Of a stretch of 9,096 bases of DNA, positions 1 to 6,308 are shown piece after piece. Both the position numbers and the translations under genes were made by a program. The DNA is from an uncultured Solobacterium sp. Its GTDB lineage: Bacteria > Bacillota_I > Bacilli_A > Erysipelotrichales > Erysipelotrichaceae. How positions within the stretch are numbered: position 1 is the first letter of the stretch; each line of letters opens with the position of its first letter. The notes beneath the pieces were generated by a model. That model was not told where the DNA came from. It searched no databases and was given only the letters and a program-made list of their open reading frames with translations. The DNA lies in the NCBI GenBank assembly GCA_905194705.1, contig CAJJTI010000072.1:1-9096 (forward strand). Reading direction: 5' to 3'.

Positions 1-477
1 TGTTAATAGTTTTGTGTATTTATATTTTTCATCATAAATAAATGAAGGACATACAACAATATCAGCTTCATTTTTATCTAGTTTTCTTTCAGCACCTATA
101 AAGGACTCATATACCAGTGTTATATTCAACTCCGATAAATCAATATAATTCATCACTTTTGCAATAATCTGATGTTCGAGTCTACCTGTATAATATACTT
201 TCAAGTGATTGATATTATCTTTTAAATCATTTATATCCTGCATAAAAAGATTATAGTCATCTATAATCATATCTATTTTTTCTATAATTTTCTTTCCCAC
301 CTCTGTTAATTCAATACCTTTATTACTTCTTTTGATTAGCTCTATTCCAAGTTCATCTTCTAAAGCTTTTAAGTTTTGACTGACAGAAGGTTGTGTCATA
401 AAAAGATTTTTCGCTGTCGCAGAGATATTTTTTGTTTTCGCCACATCCGAAAAGATAACTAATTGGTTTATTCTCAT
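1..477 (-). CDS. LysR-family transcriptional regulator, C-terminus cut by window edge
   Basis: This is the N-terminal 159 codons of a LysR-type regulator; the family is usually about 290-310 residues, so roughly half is visible. The reading frame stays open to base 1. Residues 1-60 form the winged helix-turn-helix, with the typical pattern of NISATAKNLFMTQPSVSQNL followed by an ALEDELG segment, RS and an LTEVG stretch. A linker helix follows to about residue 90. From about residue 92 the effector-binding domain begins (LKVYYTG, then EADIVVCPS). The start is ATG at 477, preceded by GGGGTG six bases upstream. The gene is divergent from the S10 peptidase gene, the usual LysR arrangement, so regulation of that gene and of itself is likely but inferred. 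The ligand cannot be told from what is visible. Confidence 0.93.
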   Translation of the reverse strand, partial: MRINQLVIFSDVAKTKNISATAKNLFMTQPSVSQNLKALEDELGIELIKRSNKGIELTEVGKKIIEKIDMIIDDYNLFMQDINDLKDNINHLKVYYTGRLEHQIIAKVMNYIDLSELNITLVYESFIGAERKLDKNEADIVVCPSFIYDEKYKYTKLLT

Positions 478-506
478 ATCTTCACCCCATATTTATCATT
501 CTTATT

Positions 507-534
507 TTAATATCTTTTACCCTTTTTTCTCCAA
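507..534 (-). promoter_or_regulatory. Possible promoter of the LysR gene
   Basis: On the minus strand TTGGAG (529-534) lies 16 bases before TATTAA (507-512), about 30 bases from the LysR ATG. Both boxes are imperfect, and an alternative -10 (TAAAAT) overlaps the same stretch. This is a weak call made from position and partial match to the sigma-A consensus. Confidence 0.3.
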
Positions 535-570
535 CTATTTCGTTCCAAAACACCACTCAAAAGCAATACT

Positions 571-595
571 AATGAAATCGTTTTCTGAAATCATT
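571..595. promoter_or_regulatory. Dyad in LysR/peptidase gap, candidate LysR binding site
   Basis: An interrupted inverted repeat of the form AATGA-NN-TC-N7-GA-NN-TCATT pairs seven of nine positions per arm around base 583. It also contains a TGAAATC direct repeat (573-579 and 586-592, period 13) and a T-N11-A spacing typical of LysR sites (578 to 590). Its centre is about 65 bases upstream of the predicted peptidase transcription start, the classical place for a LysR recognition site. Binding by the adjacent LysR protein is inferred. Confidence 0.4.
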
Positions 596-613
596 TATTT
601 TCTATCATTACAT

Positions 614-641
614 TTTACATTTTTTCATAAATATCTATAAT
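614..641 (+). promoter_or_regulatory. Sigma-A-type promoter of the S10 peptidase gene
   Basis: The -35 box TTTACA (614-619, five of six consensus bases) and a perfect -10 TATAAT (636-641) are separated by 16 bases. The expected start near 648 gives a leader of about 15 bases that begins just before the AGGAGG ribosome binding site (651-656). The strong core suggests that any LysR effect may be modulation or repression rather than strict activation. Confidence 0.7.
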
Positions 642-662
642 CATATTATTAGGAGGAAATTT

Positions 663-2117
663 ATGTATAAAACAGAAAATTTTACAGCAGCAGATTTTAA
701 ACCTGCACGTTTTGAATCAGATGGAGAAATCGTCTTACATGGTCAAACTATCCCCTATCACACAGTAAGCGAAGATAATGTCTTCTATACAAATGATGGT
801 AAACCTATCGCTTCTATTTTTTCTTATTCTTATTTCCGCAAAGATGTTGAAGACACAAGCACTAGACCCGTAATCTTTGGATTTAATGGAGGACCCGGAA
901 GTTCTTGCATGTATGTTCATGCCGGCTTTTTAGGAACACGTCGTCTTTCATATGGTGAACCAGACCGTCCTACAGCTTTAGGTCCATATACAGTTATTGA
1001 TAATCCTGACTGTTTATTGGATATCGCTGATATTGTTTTAGTAGATCCTGTAGGAACAGGTTATGGGGTTCTTTTGGATGACGATAAAAAAGATCAATTC
1101 TTCGGTATTGAAGAAGACGCTGAAGCTTTATTAACATTTATTGAGCTTTGGTTACATCGATATAACCGTTGGCTGTCTCCTAAATATTTAGTTGGTGAAA
1201 GTTATGGCTGCACACGTTCTGCAATCGCTGCAGGCATCGCTGCTACAAGTGGTAAAGAAAAGAGTTATGGTGTTTCCTTTGATGGACTTGTTTTAATTGG
1301 TAATACCGTTACTGTTGGTAAATACTTTGGTGAAAACATTCCTGTAGAACCTAGTGTATTAGGTTTTCCAACATATGCTGGCGTAAACTGGTATCATAAT
1401 CATCCATCAGATCAAACTGTTGAAGAATTTGTCAAAGAAGCTAAAGCATTCGCTGATACAGAATATTTACTAGCTCTATATAAAGGCGAATCTTTATCTA
1501 AAGAAGAAAAAGAACATATCGAAGATAGAGTCATGTATTACACTGGTGTATCTCGTGAATATCTAGAAAAACGTGATTTAAAGATTGAAGATGATACATT
1601 TAGAGCTGAAGTCATCAAATCTAAAGGTTTAGCTGTTTCTAGATATGATGGCCGTGTCACTAGACCTTTGTATAAATCTCAACTAGTTGAAGAATCCAGT
1701 ACCGGTTTAAGAGATGATGCAACTGCCGATAGATGGGATACATATTTCTATGCTGCATTAAATGGTGATTTACTACCTCGTCTAAATGTTAAACTTGATC
1801 GATCTTACGCTCCAATCTGTTCATACTATAAGACATGGAATAAATCTGAAACAATGGGCACAACAGCTGAACAACTTCGCAATGCTATGTCATGTACTCC
1901 AGGCATGAGAACATTCTTCGCTAATGGTTACTATGATGTATGTACTGAATTTGGTTATGTATGGCATACACTAGACCATGCAGGACTACCAAAAGATAGA
2001 GTATATGTCAAAGGTTATCCATCTGGTCATATGATTTATCTAGGTGAAGATAACGTTCATGCACTATGCAGTGACATCCGTATATTCCTCTTAGGTAAAG
2101 ATCCTTCAAAATCATAA
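663..2117 (+). CDS. S10 family serine carboxypeptidase-like protein
   Basis: This 484-residue protein has the alpha/beta-hydrolase signature of peptidase family S10, whose members remove C-terminal amino acids from peptides, typically at acidic pH. Visible motifs are the oxyanion-hole loop NGGPGSS (75-81), DPVGTGYG (128-135), the nucleophile GESYG with Ser180, NGYYD with Asp425, and GYPSGH with His456, so the Ser-Asp-His triad is complete and in order. The first 20 residues are hydrophilic with no signal peptide, unlike the secreted or vacuolar eukaryotic members, which suggests a cytosolic peptidase. The ATG follows AGGAGG by six bases. It is a single-gene unit with its own promoter and a terminator just after the stop. 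The divergent LysR gene is the probable regulator. Family assignment is firm; the natural substrate is unknown. Confidence 0.93.
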   Translation: MYKTENFTAADFKPARFESDGEIVLHGQTIPYHTVSEDNVFYTNDGKPIASIFSYSYFRKDVEDTSTRPVIFGFNGGPGSSCMYVHAGFLGTRRLSYGEPDRPTALGPYTVIDNPDCLLDIADIVLVDPVGTGYGVLLDDDKKDQFFGIEEDAEALLTFIELWLHRYNRWLSPKYLVGESYGCTRSAIAAGIAATSGKEKSYGVSFDGLVLIGNTVTVGKYFGENIPVEPSVLGFPTYAGVNWYHNHPSDQTVEEFVKEAKAFADTEYLLALYKGESLSKEEKEHIEDRVMYYTGVSREYLEKRDLKIEDDTFRAEVIKSKGLAVSRYDGRVTRPLYKSQLVEESSTGLRDDATADRWDTYFYAALNGDLLPRLNVKLDRSYAPICSYYKTWNKSETMGTTAEQLRNAMSCTPGMRTFFANGYYDVCTEFGYVWHTLDHAGLPKDRVYVKGYPSGHMIYLGEDNVHALCSDIRIFLLGKDPSKS

Positions 2118-2127
2118 AAAATAGTTT

Positions 2128-2162
2128 AAAAGAAGCTGCGTAGAAATTTTGCAGCTTTTTTT
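2128..2162 (+). terminator. Rho-independent terminator between convergent genes
   Basis: A perfect seven-base stem AAGCTGC (2133-2139) with GCAGCTT (2151-2157) around an 11-base loop is followed by a run of T to 2162. Flanking A and T bases can extend the stem. It lies 15 bases after the peptidase stop. The T run overlaps the stop codon of the convergent GH2 gene. Read on the minus strand the same hairpin is followed by CTTTT, so it may also stop GH2 transcription. Confidence 0.85.
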
Positions 2163-3894
2163 AATATAGTGACCTTTGGCAACGGTCATTTATCTTTTTC
2201 ATCTTTTTCTTATCTATTTTTATCATTTTCCTATCTTCCGTAAAGATGCCATTACATTCATCCTGTACATCAGATACTTGAGTATATATACAACCAGAAA
2301 GCCCTCTAGGAATATTAGGAATAATTTGTTTTTCATAGAGTTTTTGTATCGCTTCTGCTAAACTTAAGCGATCTTTAAACTTTCGGTAACCATATACTTT
2401 TTCTGCTTTGCTATGTTCTTTTTCAAGATAAGAATAACCCCCAAATTCACTTAATAAGAGAATTCTATCATCCAGTTTAGGCACTCTAAATTTAAAGAAG
2501 TAATTATGTATACTGTTAAAATCACCTGCATTCTGATCATACCAGCCACTTGCACTGTCAATTAATCGTGTCGAGTCATAGTCACGAATATACTTGGTTA
2601 CTTTTTCACTGTCAAATTGTCCCCACCCTTCATTAAAAGGTACCCATGCAATAATAGATGGAAAATTATATAAGTTATTAAGCATATCCGATAACTCCAT
2701 ATAATACATTTCTCTACTCTCTTTTGAAGCTCTACCAAATAACTTGTATTGATGGTCATCTACATTTTTAAAACCAAGATTAGGTTTTAATGCAACAAAG
2801 TTAAAATCATATGGTCCACCACCATTAGGCATATCTTGCATAACTAATAAACCTAGCTTGTCACATAGATAATAGAATCTTCTACTTTCTACTTTTACAT
2901 GCATTCTAAGCATGTTAAAACCCATTTCTTTTATCTTTGTTAATTCATTTAACATTGTTAATTCTGAAGGACAAGTTAATAAGCCGTCCACATAGTATCC
3001 TTGATCTAATAGTCCACTTAAAAATACTGGTTTATCGTTTAGATAAAAGCGCATTATATCTCTATCATCTCTTCTTTTAGATATCTTACGAATACCAAAG
3101 TAACTTTTAATTGTTTCTTCACTTGTCGCAATATATAAATCATATAAGAAAGGATCTTCTAAAGACCATGGATGTATGTCATCCAATGTAATCGTATATG
3201 TCTTTTCACTTGTGATACCACGATGTACAAGTTTCTTATCTGCAAATACAGTAATAACAGCTTGATCAAATTTACCTGCAAAGTTAAGATATACAGACCG
3301 ATTATCATAGTCTGTTGTAATTTTAAGATCTTCTATACTTTCATCCTTTAATTCTTCCATCCAGACACTTTGCCATATGCCAGAACTTGGTGTATACCAC
3401 ATTCCCTCATGTTCTATCTTTTGCTTACCATATGCATAAATACCTGTATCAGAATAATCTTTTACTTTAACAATTAGTTCATTTTGTTCTTCAATACTAT
3501 CTGTAACATCTAAACTAAATGGTGCATATCCACCAAAATGTTCACCAACAAAATTGCCATTTAAATAAACTGTGGCTTCTTGATCTACAGCTTCAAAATT
3601 TAAAATGACTTTATGATTCGAATATGGATAACTAAATCTCTTTCGATAATATAGTGTTTCATCTATACCAAGTGTTGCATCTTTTGCATATGATAACTTT
3701 GAACCAATCGCAAAAGGCACAATAATCATCTGCCAGTTTTGATGATTCACGGTTTCATTATCCTTTACAATTTGATATTCCCACTCGCCATTTAAAGATA
3801 AATAACTATCTCTTTGCAAGTACATACGTGGGTATTCAGATAAAGGATTTTTCAAATCTAAATTTTCTGAACATGCACTCGTTAATGTTTTCAT
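2161..3894 (-). CDS. Glycoside hydrolase family 2 (beta-glycosidase)
   Basis: This 577-residue retaining beta-glycosidase of family GH2 has three domains: a jelly-roll sugar-binding domain (about 25-180, with YLSLNGEWEY and YLNGNFVGEHFGGY), an immunoglobulin-like domain (about 185-275) and a catalytic TIM barrel (about 280-577). The acid/base is Glu422 in WVPFNEGWG and the probable nucleophile is Glu483 in LSEFGG. There is no signal peptide, so it probably acts on imported glycosides or oligosaccharides in the cytosol. At the place where beta-glucuronidases carry the N-x-K carboxylate-binding motif just before GIFT, this protein has E-C-N, which argues against glucuronide specificity; galactoside or another hexoside is possible. 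The ATG overlaps the stop of the upstream membrane-protein gene (ATGA), with GAGG about 10 bases before it inside that gene, so translation is probably coupled. Family is firm, substrate open. Confidence 0.9.
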   Translation of the reverse strand: MKTLTSACSENLDLKNPLSEYPRMYLQRDSYLSLNGEWEYQIVKDNETVNHQNWQMIIVPFAIGSKLSYAKDATLGIDETLYYRKRFSYPYSNHKVILNFEAVDQEATVYLNGNFVGEHFGGYAPFSLDVTDSIEEQNELIVKVKDYSDTGIYAYGKQKIEHEGMWYTPSSGIWQSVWMEELKDESIEDLKITTDYDNRSVYLNFAGKFDQAVITVFADKKLVHRGITSEKTYTITLDDIHPWSLEDPFLYDLYIATSEETIKSYFGIRKISKRRDDRDIMRFYLNDKPVFLSGLLDQGYYVDGLLTCPSELTMLNELTKIKEMGFNMLRMHVKVESRRFYYLCDKLGLLVMQDMPNGGGPYDFNFVALKPNLGFKNVDDHQYKLFGRASKESREMYYMELSDMLNNLYNFPSIIAWVPFNEGWGQFDSEKVTKYIRDYDSTRLIDSASGWYDQNAGDFNSIHNYFFKFRVPKLDDRILLLSEFGGYSYLEKEHSKAEKVYGYRKFKDRLSLAEAIQKLYEKQIIPNIPRGLSGCIYTQVSDVQDECNGIFTEDRKMIKIDKKKMKKINDRCQRSLY

Positions 3895-4268
3895 GGTTTA
3901 TGTTTCCTCAATACAAATAGATGAAACGCTGTAGTTAGAATTAGTAATCCATATAGATAAAACATCATTTTTAATAATTCCATCTCTGTAGATGTTGTAA
4001 GACTGATTGTACGTACATAAAGTAAAGTAATACATAAAGATATTGCTATACCAACAAATTCTATTCTTTTAAGTGAAAATCCATATTTACCCAAGAAATT
4101 CAAACAATATAAACTCATTGAAATAACAATAAGGGTTAAGAAAAAAGAAATAGAAAATAGCTTAAAGCTCTGAAATTGATAAATAACCAAAACAAATATA
4201 GATAGTACGATACCAATTGCAATAGATAACAATAATTCTGATAATAATTTCCAAGTTTTCTCTCTCAT
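3891..4268 (-). CDS. Small four-helix membrane protein of unknown function
   Basis: This is a 125-residue hydrophobic protein with four likely transmembrane helices (about 13-32, 37-56, 69-87 and 99-120 from the chosen ATG), short loops and a basic C-terminus (LRKHKP). I do not recognise the family. The start is chosen as ATG 4268. A longer version from GTG at 4286 would place the coding region over a perfect TATAAT (4275-4280), and neither start has a ribosome binding site. With that -10 only six bases before the ATG, the mRNA may begin at the start codon itself. The gene overlaps the GH2 gene by four bases (ATGA) and is the first gene of that pair, so a role linked to glycan uptake or handling is conceivable but only inferred from position. 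Confidence 0.75.
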   Translation of the reverse strand: MREKTWKLLSELLLSIAIGIVLSIFVLVIYQFQSFKLFSISFFLTLIVISMSLYCLNFLGKYGFSLKRIEFVGIAISLCITLLYVRTISLTTSTEMELLKMMFYLYGLLILTTAFHLFVLRKHKP

Positions 4269-4274
4269 ATTTCT

Positions 4275-4280
4275 ATTATA
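4275..4280 (-). promoter_or_regulatory. -10 box of the membrane protein-GH2 operon
   Basis: A perfect TATAAT on the minus strand lies six bases before ATG 4268. The expected transcription start coincides with the A of that ATG. No -35 match is seen at 16-18 bases spacing (AACAAT at 17), which suggests help from an activator or a weak promoter. Confidence 0.55.
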
Positions 4281-4311
4281 TTCCACAAATCATTGCAATT
4301 GTTGTTTCTTG

Positions 4312-4348
4312 CAGTAATTACGCAACAAAATAAGAAGCGTAATTACTG
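4312..4348. promoter_or_regulatory. Perfect 12-base inverted repeat, candidate shared operator
   Basis: The arms CAGTAATTACGC (4312-4323) and GCGTAATTACTG (4337-4348) are exact reverse complements separated by 13 bases. Each arm also contains the self-palindrome GTAATTAC, whose centres are 25 bases apart. The centre at 4330 is exactly midway between the two divergent ATGs and the two -10 boxes, so each arm edge is 44 bases from its predicted start and the centre is at -62 for both. It lies upstream of both predicted transcripts, so it is more likely a protein-binding DNA site than an RNA hairpin. The regulator is unknown and not obviously encoded next door. Confidence 0.7.
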
Positions 4349-4376
4349 TTTGCCAAGCATTTTTTATTCATTTGCA

Positions 4377-4385
4377 TGCTATACT
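4377..4385 (+). promoter_or_regulatory. Extended -10 promoter of the glycosyltransferase-like gene
   Basis: TGC followed by TATACT (4380-4385) fits an extended -10 element, which can work without a -35 box; none is visible. The ATG begins at 4392, six bases after the box, so the transcript probably starts at or next to the start codon. Confidence 0.5.
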
Positions 4386-4391
4386 TATTTT

Positions 4392-5441
4392 ATGAAAATT
4401 CTAATTGCGCCTGATATCTCACAAATAAATAATAGTTTTTTATTAGCAAATAGACTCATCCATCTCATTCAAAATAGTGGTCATGAATGTGTCATTTCTG
4501 CTCCCAAAAACTTCGAATTTTCTTGTGTTCGTTATAATGCTCCATATCCTAGATGTCACTTTTTCTATGAAACTGGAAAAAGCTATGAAGAATGGTTATT
4601 TAATACAGGCCGTTTAGATAAACGATATTTACGTAAAGATATCTCAGCTCTATCAGAATGTATCTCAAAAGAAAATCCTGATTTAATACTCGATTTAAAT
4701 AGAACAGCTGCTCTAATTGTTGCTAGAATGCATCATATTCCTTTTTATTCATTTGTTAATACTGCTAATTATCGCGATAAACAGTTCCACAAAGATGTTC
4801 TAGCTCCTTTGAATTCATTTCTAACAGAGAATAATCTTGAACAAGTATTACATGTTTATGATTTATACCAATTTGCAAATAAAAGAATCGGTTTTTCTCA
4901 AAGTTCTGTTCAGTTATTTTTAGAAACAGCTAATGTTGAAAGATATCTTGTGCCATTACCAGAAGAAACTTCATTAAAAGCACCAAATGTTTCTATCTAT
5001 TTTTTGCATACAGAATTTCCATATAAAAATTTAAAAAAGATTATTACTGATTCATTTTTACATGCTCCTTATGCAGTACAAGCATGTATTATAGATGCTC
5101 CAAAAGAACAGCACGAAAATCTTACTTTCTTGTCACGTCCTGATTTAAGTGCTATTTCTAGAACCAATGTAGTTATTCATGATGGTGATAGTTACCTGTA
5201 TCATGTATGTCTTACATTAGGTATACCACAAGTGATTATCAACACTGGGGAACCTGAACAAATTTATGAATGTGCCGTAACAAAAAGATGCGGCTTTGGC
5301 TTAACCATCAATGAAGATGAGCTTTCTGTCGCATCCTTATATGAAGCATATCGTAGAGTAACAGCAAACAGTTACTATAAAGATAGAGCTGAACTATATC
5401 GAAAAGATATCAATCAATTAAAACCTCTAGATATTTTCTAA
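4392..5441 (+). CDS. Glycosyltransferase-like protein, GT-B fold (GT1/MGT-like)
   Basis: This 349-residue protein resembles the two-domain GT-B enzymes that move a sugar from a nucleotide donor. The N-terminus has MKILIAPDIS and a helix ending in GHECVI (30-35), like the LA...L...GHEV pattern of GT1 and MGT enzymes. The C-terminal donor region shows HDGDSYLYHVCLTLGIPQVI (263-282), then EPEQIYEC (287-294) and GFGLTI (301-306), matching the H-G-G...E-L-x-x-G-x-P...D-Q-x-x-N layout in degenerate form (HDG for HGG, EQ for DQ). Length is slightly below the usual 380-420. The frame is open back to ATG 4293, but that start would run through the inverted repeat and promoter and adds an atypical 33 residues, so ATG 4392 is preferred; it has no ribosome binding site. 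Its stop overlaps the sortase stop. No signal peptide or membrane helix is seen. Acceptor and donor are unknown, and activity is uncertain. Confidence 0.65.
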   Translation: MKILIAPDISQINNSFLLANRLIHLIQNSGHECVISAPKNFEFSCVRYNAPYPRCHFFYETGKSYEEWLFNTGRLDKRYLRKDISALSECISKENPDLILDLNRTAALIVARMHHIPFYSFVNTANYRDKQFHKDVLAPLNSFLTENNLEQVLHVYDLYQFANKRIGFSQSSVQLFLETANVERYLVPLPEETSLKAPNVSIYFLHTEFPYKNLKKIITDSFLHAPYAVQACIIDAPKEQHENLTFLSRPDLSAISRTNVVIHDGDSYLYHVCLTLGIPQVIINTGEPEQIYECAVTKRCGFGLTINEDELSVASLYEAYRRVTANSYYKDRAELYRKDINQLKPLDIF

Positions 5442-6307
5442 TTGAATGATTCTCGTTTAATTTCTTTTCCAAGTACTACGTATAATAAATCCTGTCTATT
5501 TTCAACACAAGTTTGAAGAGTGATAAAGTGGTCCTCACTAGTAATAGTAATTCCTGTATCTAAAGAATTATCATATTCATTTTTTACTTTATTCATATAC
5601 GCTTCTAACTGTTCTTTTGTATAGTTTGTTGCAAATGGTGATTCTTCACGAGAGCCATTATAATCATTTTTATCATAGAAAAACGCATCAGTCACAACAT
5701 ATGTTCTTTGTTCATGATTCATTGTTAAAGTGAAAGTATCATATGTATCATAAGTGCTTGCATCTTCAAATGTATGTAAAGGACCAAACTTCAAATTATG
5801 ATCACGATATACAAAATGACCATAGATAATAATATTTTGGTCTACTGGTAGATTATTTTCATCTAGAATATTACTTCCATCCATAAATTCCTGACCAAAA
5901 TCTTTGTCAGTTCTAGTAATATCCATTCTTAGATATTCTGCATTAGCCGCATTAACATCACCTTGTTCATCTTCAATAATATGTGATTTAACAACTAAAC
6001 CAGGATACTTATCTTCACAATCTTCTGAATAGTTATATAGAAGGTTATTTTTAAACTCGAGTTTACCAACATAATCACTATTTAATGTATGATATTCTTC
6101 ATAAATAGAGTTATACTTATCCCCTAATTCATTACTAACAGTAACCGCACTTGGTGTAGTTACTGGATTATCAATTACATCATTCTTTTCTTTTGGTAAT
6201 ATCTTAGAAATCCCAAAAACAAATAATACAACAATTAAAACACTTACTACTCCAATAAGTATTTTTCCAGCTTTAGTTAATTTTCTTTTTCTTTTATGTT
6301 GCGCCAT
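5438..6307 (-). CDS. Class B-type sortase with an unusual active site
   Basis: This 289-residue membrane-anchored transpeptidase of the sortase family joins or anchors surface proteins at the cell wall. A basic N-terminus (KRKRKLTKAGK) is followed by one transmembrane helix (about 15-36), leaving the catalytic domain outside. Class B-like motifs are IYGHFVYRDHNLKFGPLHTF (161-180) with His164, and FITLQTC (261-267) with Cys267. The arginine normally eight to ten residues after the cysteine, before the VVV strand, is replaced by Leu275; the only nearby arginine is Arg271. The start is ATG 6307, one base after the sua5 stop, with GGGGAAGAG inside the end of sua5 as ribosome binding site, so the two are translationally linked. 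No sortase substrate gene is visible here. It could be a housekeeping or surface-protein sortase; class assignment is fairly sure, activity less so. Confidence 0.87.
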   Translation of the reverse strand: MAQHKRKRKLTKAGKILIGVVSVLIVVLFVFGISKILPKEKNDVIDNPVTTPSAVTVSNELGDKYNSIYEEYHTLNSDYVGKLEFKNNLLYNYSEDCEDKYPGLVVKSHIIEDEQGDVNAANAEYLRMDITRTDKDFGQEFMDGSNILDENNLPVDQNIIIYGHFVYRDHNLKFGPLHTFEDASTYDTYDTFTLTMNHEQRTYVVTDAFFYDKNDYNGSREESPFATNYTKEQLEAYMNKVKNEYDNSLDTGITITSEDHFITLQTCVENRQDLLYVVLGKEIKRESFN

Positions 6308-6308
6308 T

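Noticed and set aside
735..920. Minus-strand open frame of 61 codons inside the peptidase gene
   Set aside because: Antisense shadow of the S10 catalytic region, without domain or start signals. The similar 60-61 codon frames at 2176-2361 and 6754-6936 are rejected for the same reason.
4312..4348. Inverted repeat as an intrinsic terminator or insertion-sequence end
   Set aside because: No T run follows either arm, it lies upstream of both predicted transcript starts, and there is no transposase or target duplication nearby; an operator fits better.
4293..4391. Upstream extension of the glycosyltransferase-like gene from ATG 4293
   Set aside because: The extra 33 residues are unlike family N-termini and would be encoded across the perfect inverted repeat and the extended -10. 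MKILIAPD at 4392 is a typical GT-B first strand.
5401..5438. Possible terminator hairpin GAAAAGATATC with GATATTTTC near the glycosyltransferase/sortase junction
   Set aside because: The stem needs a bulge and is all A/T apart from the ends, and no T run follows on the plus strand; too weak to call.
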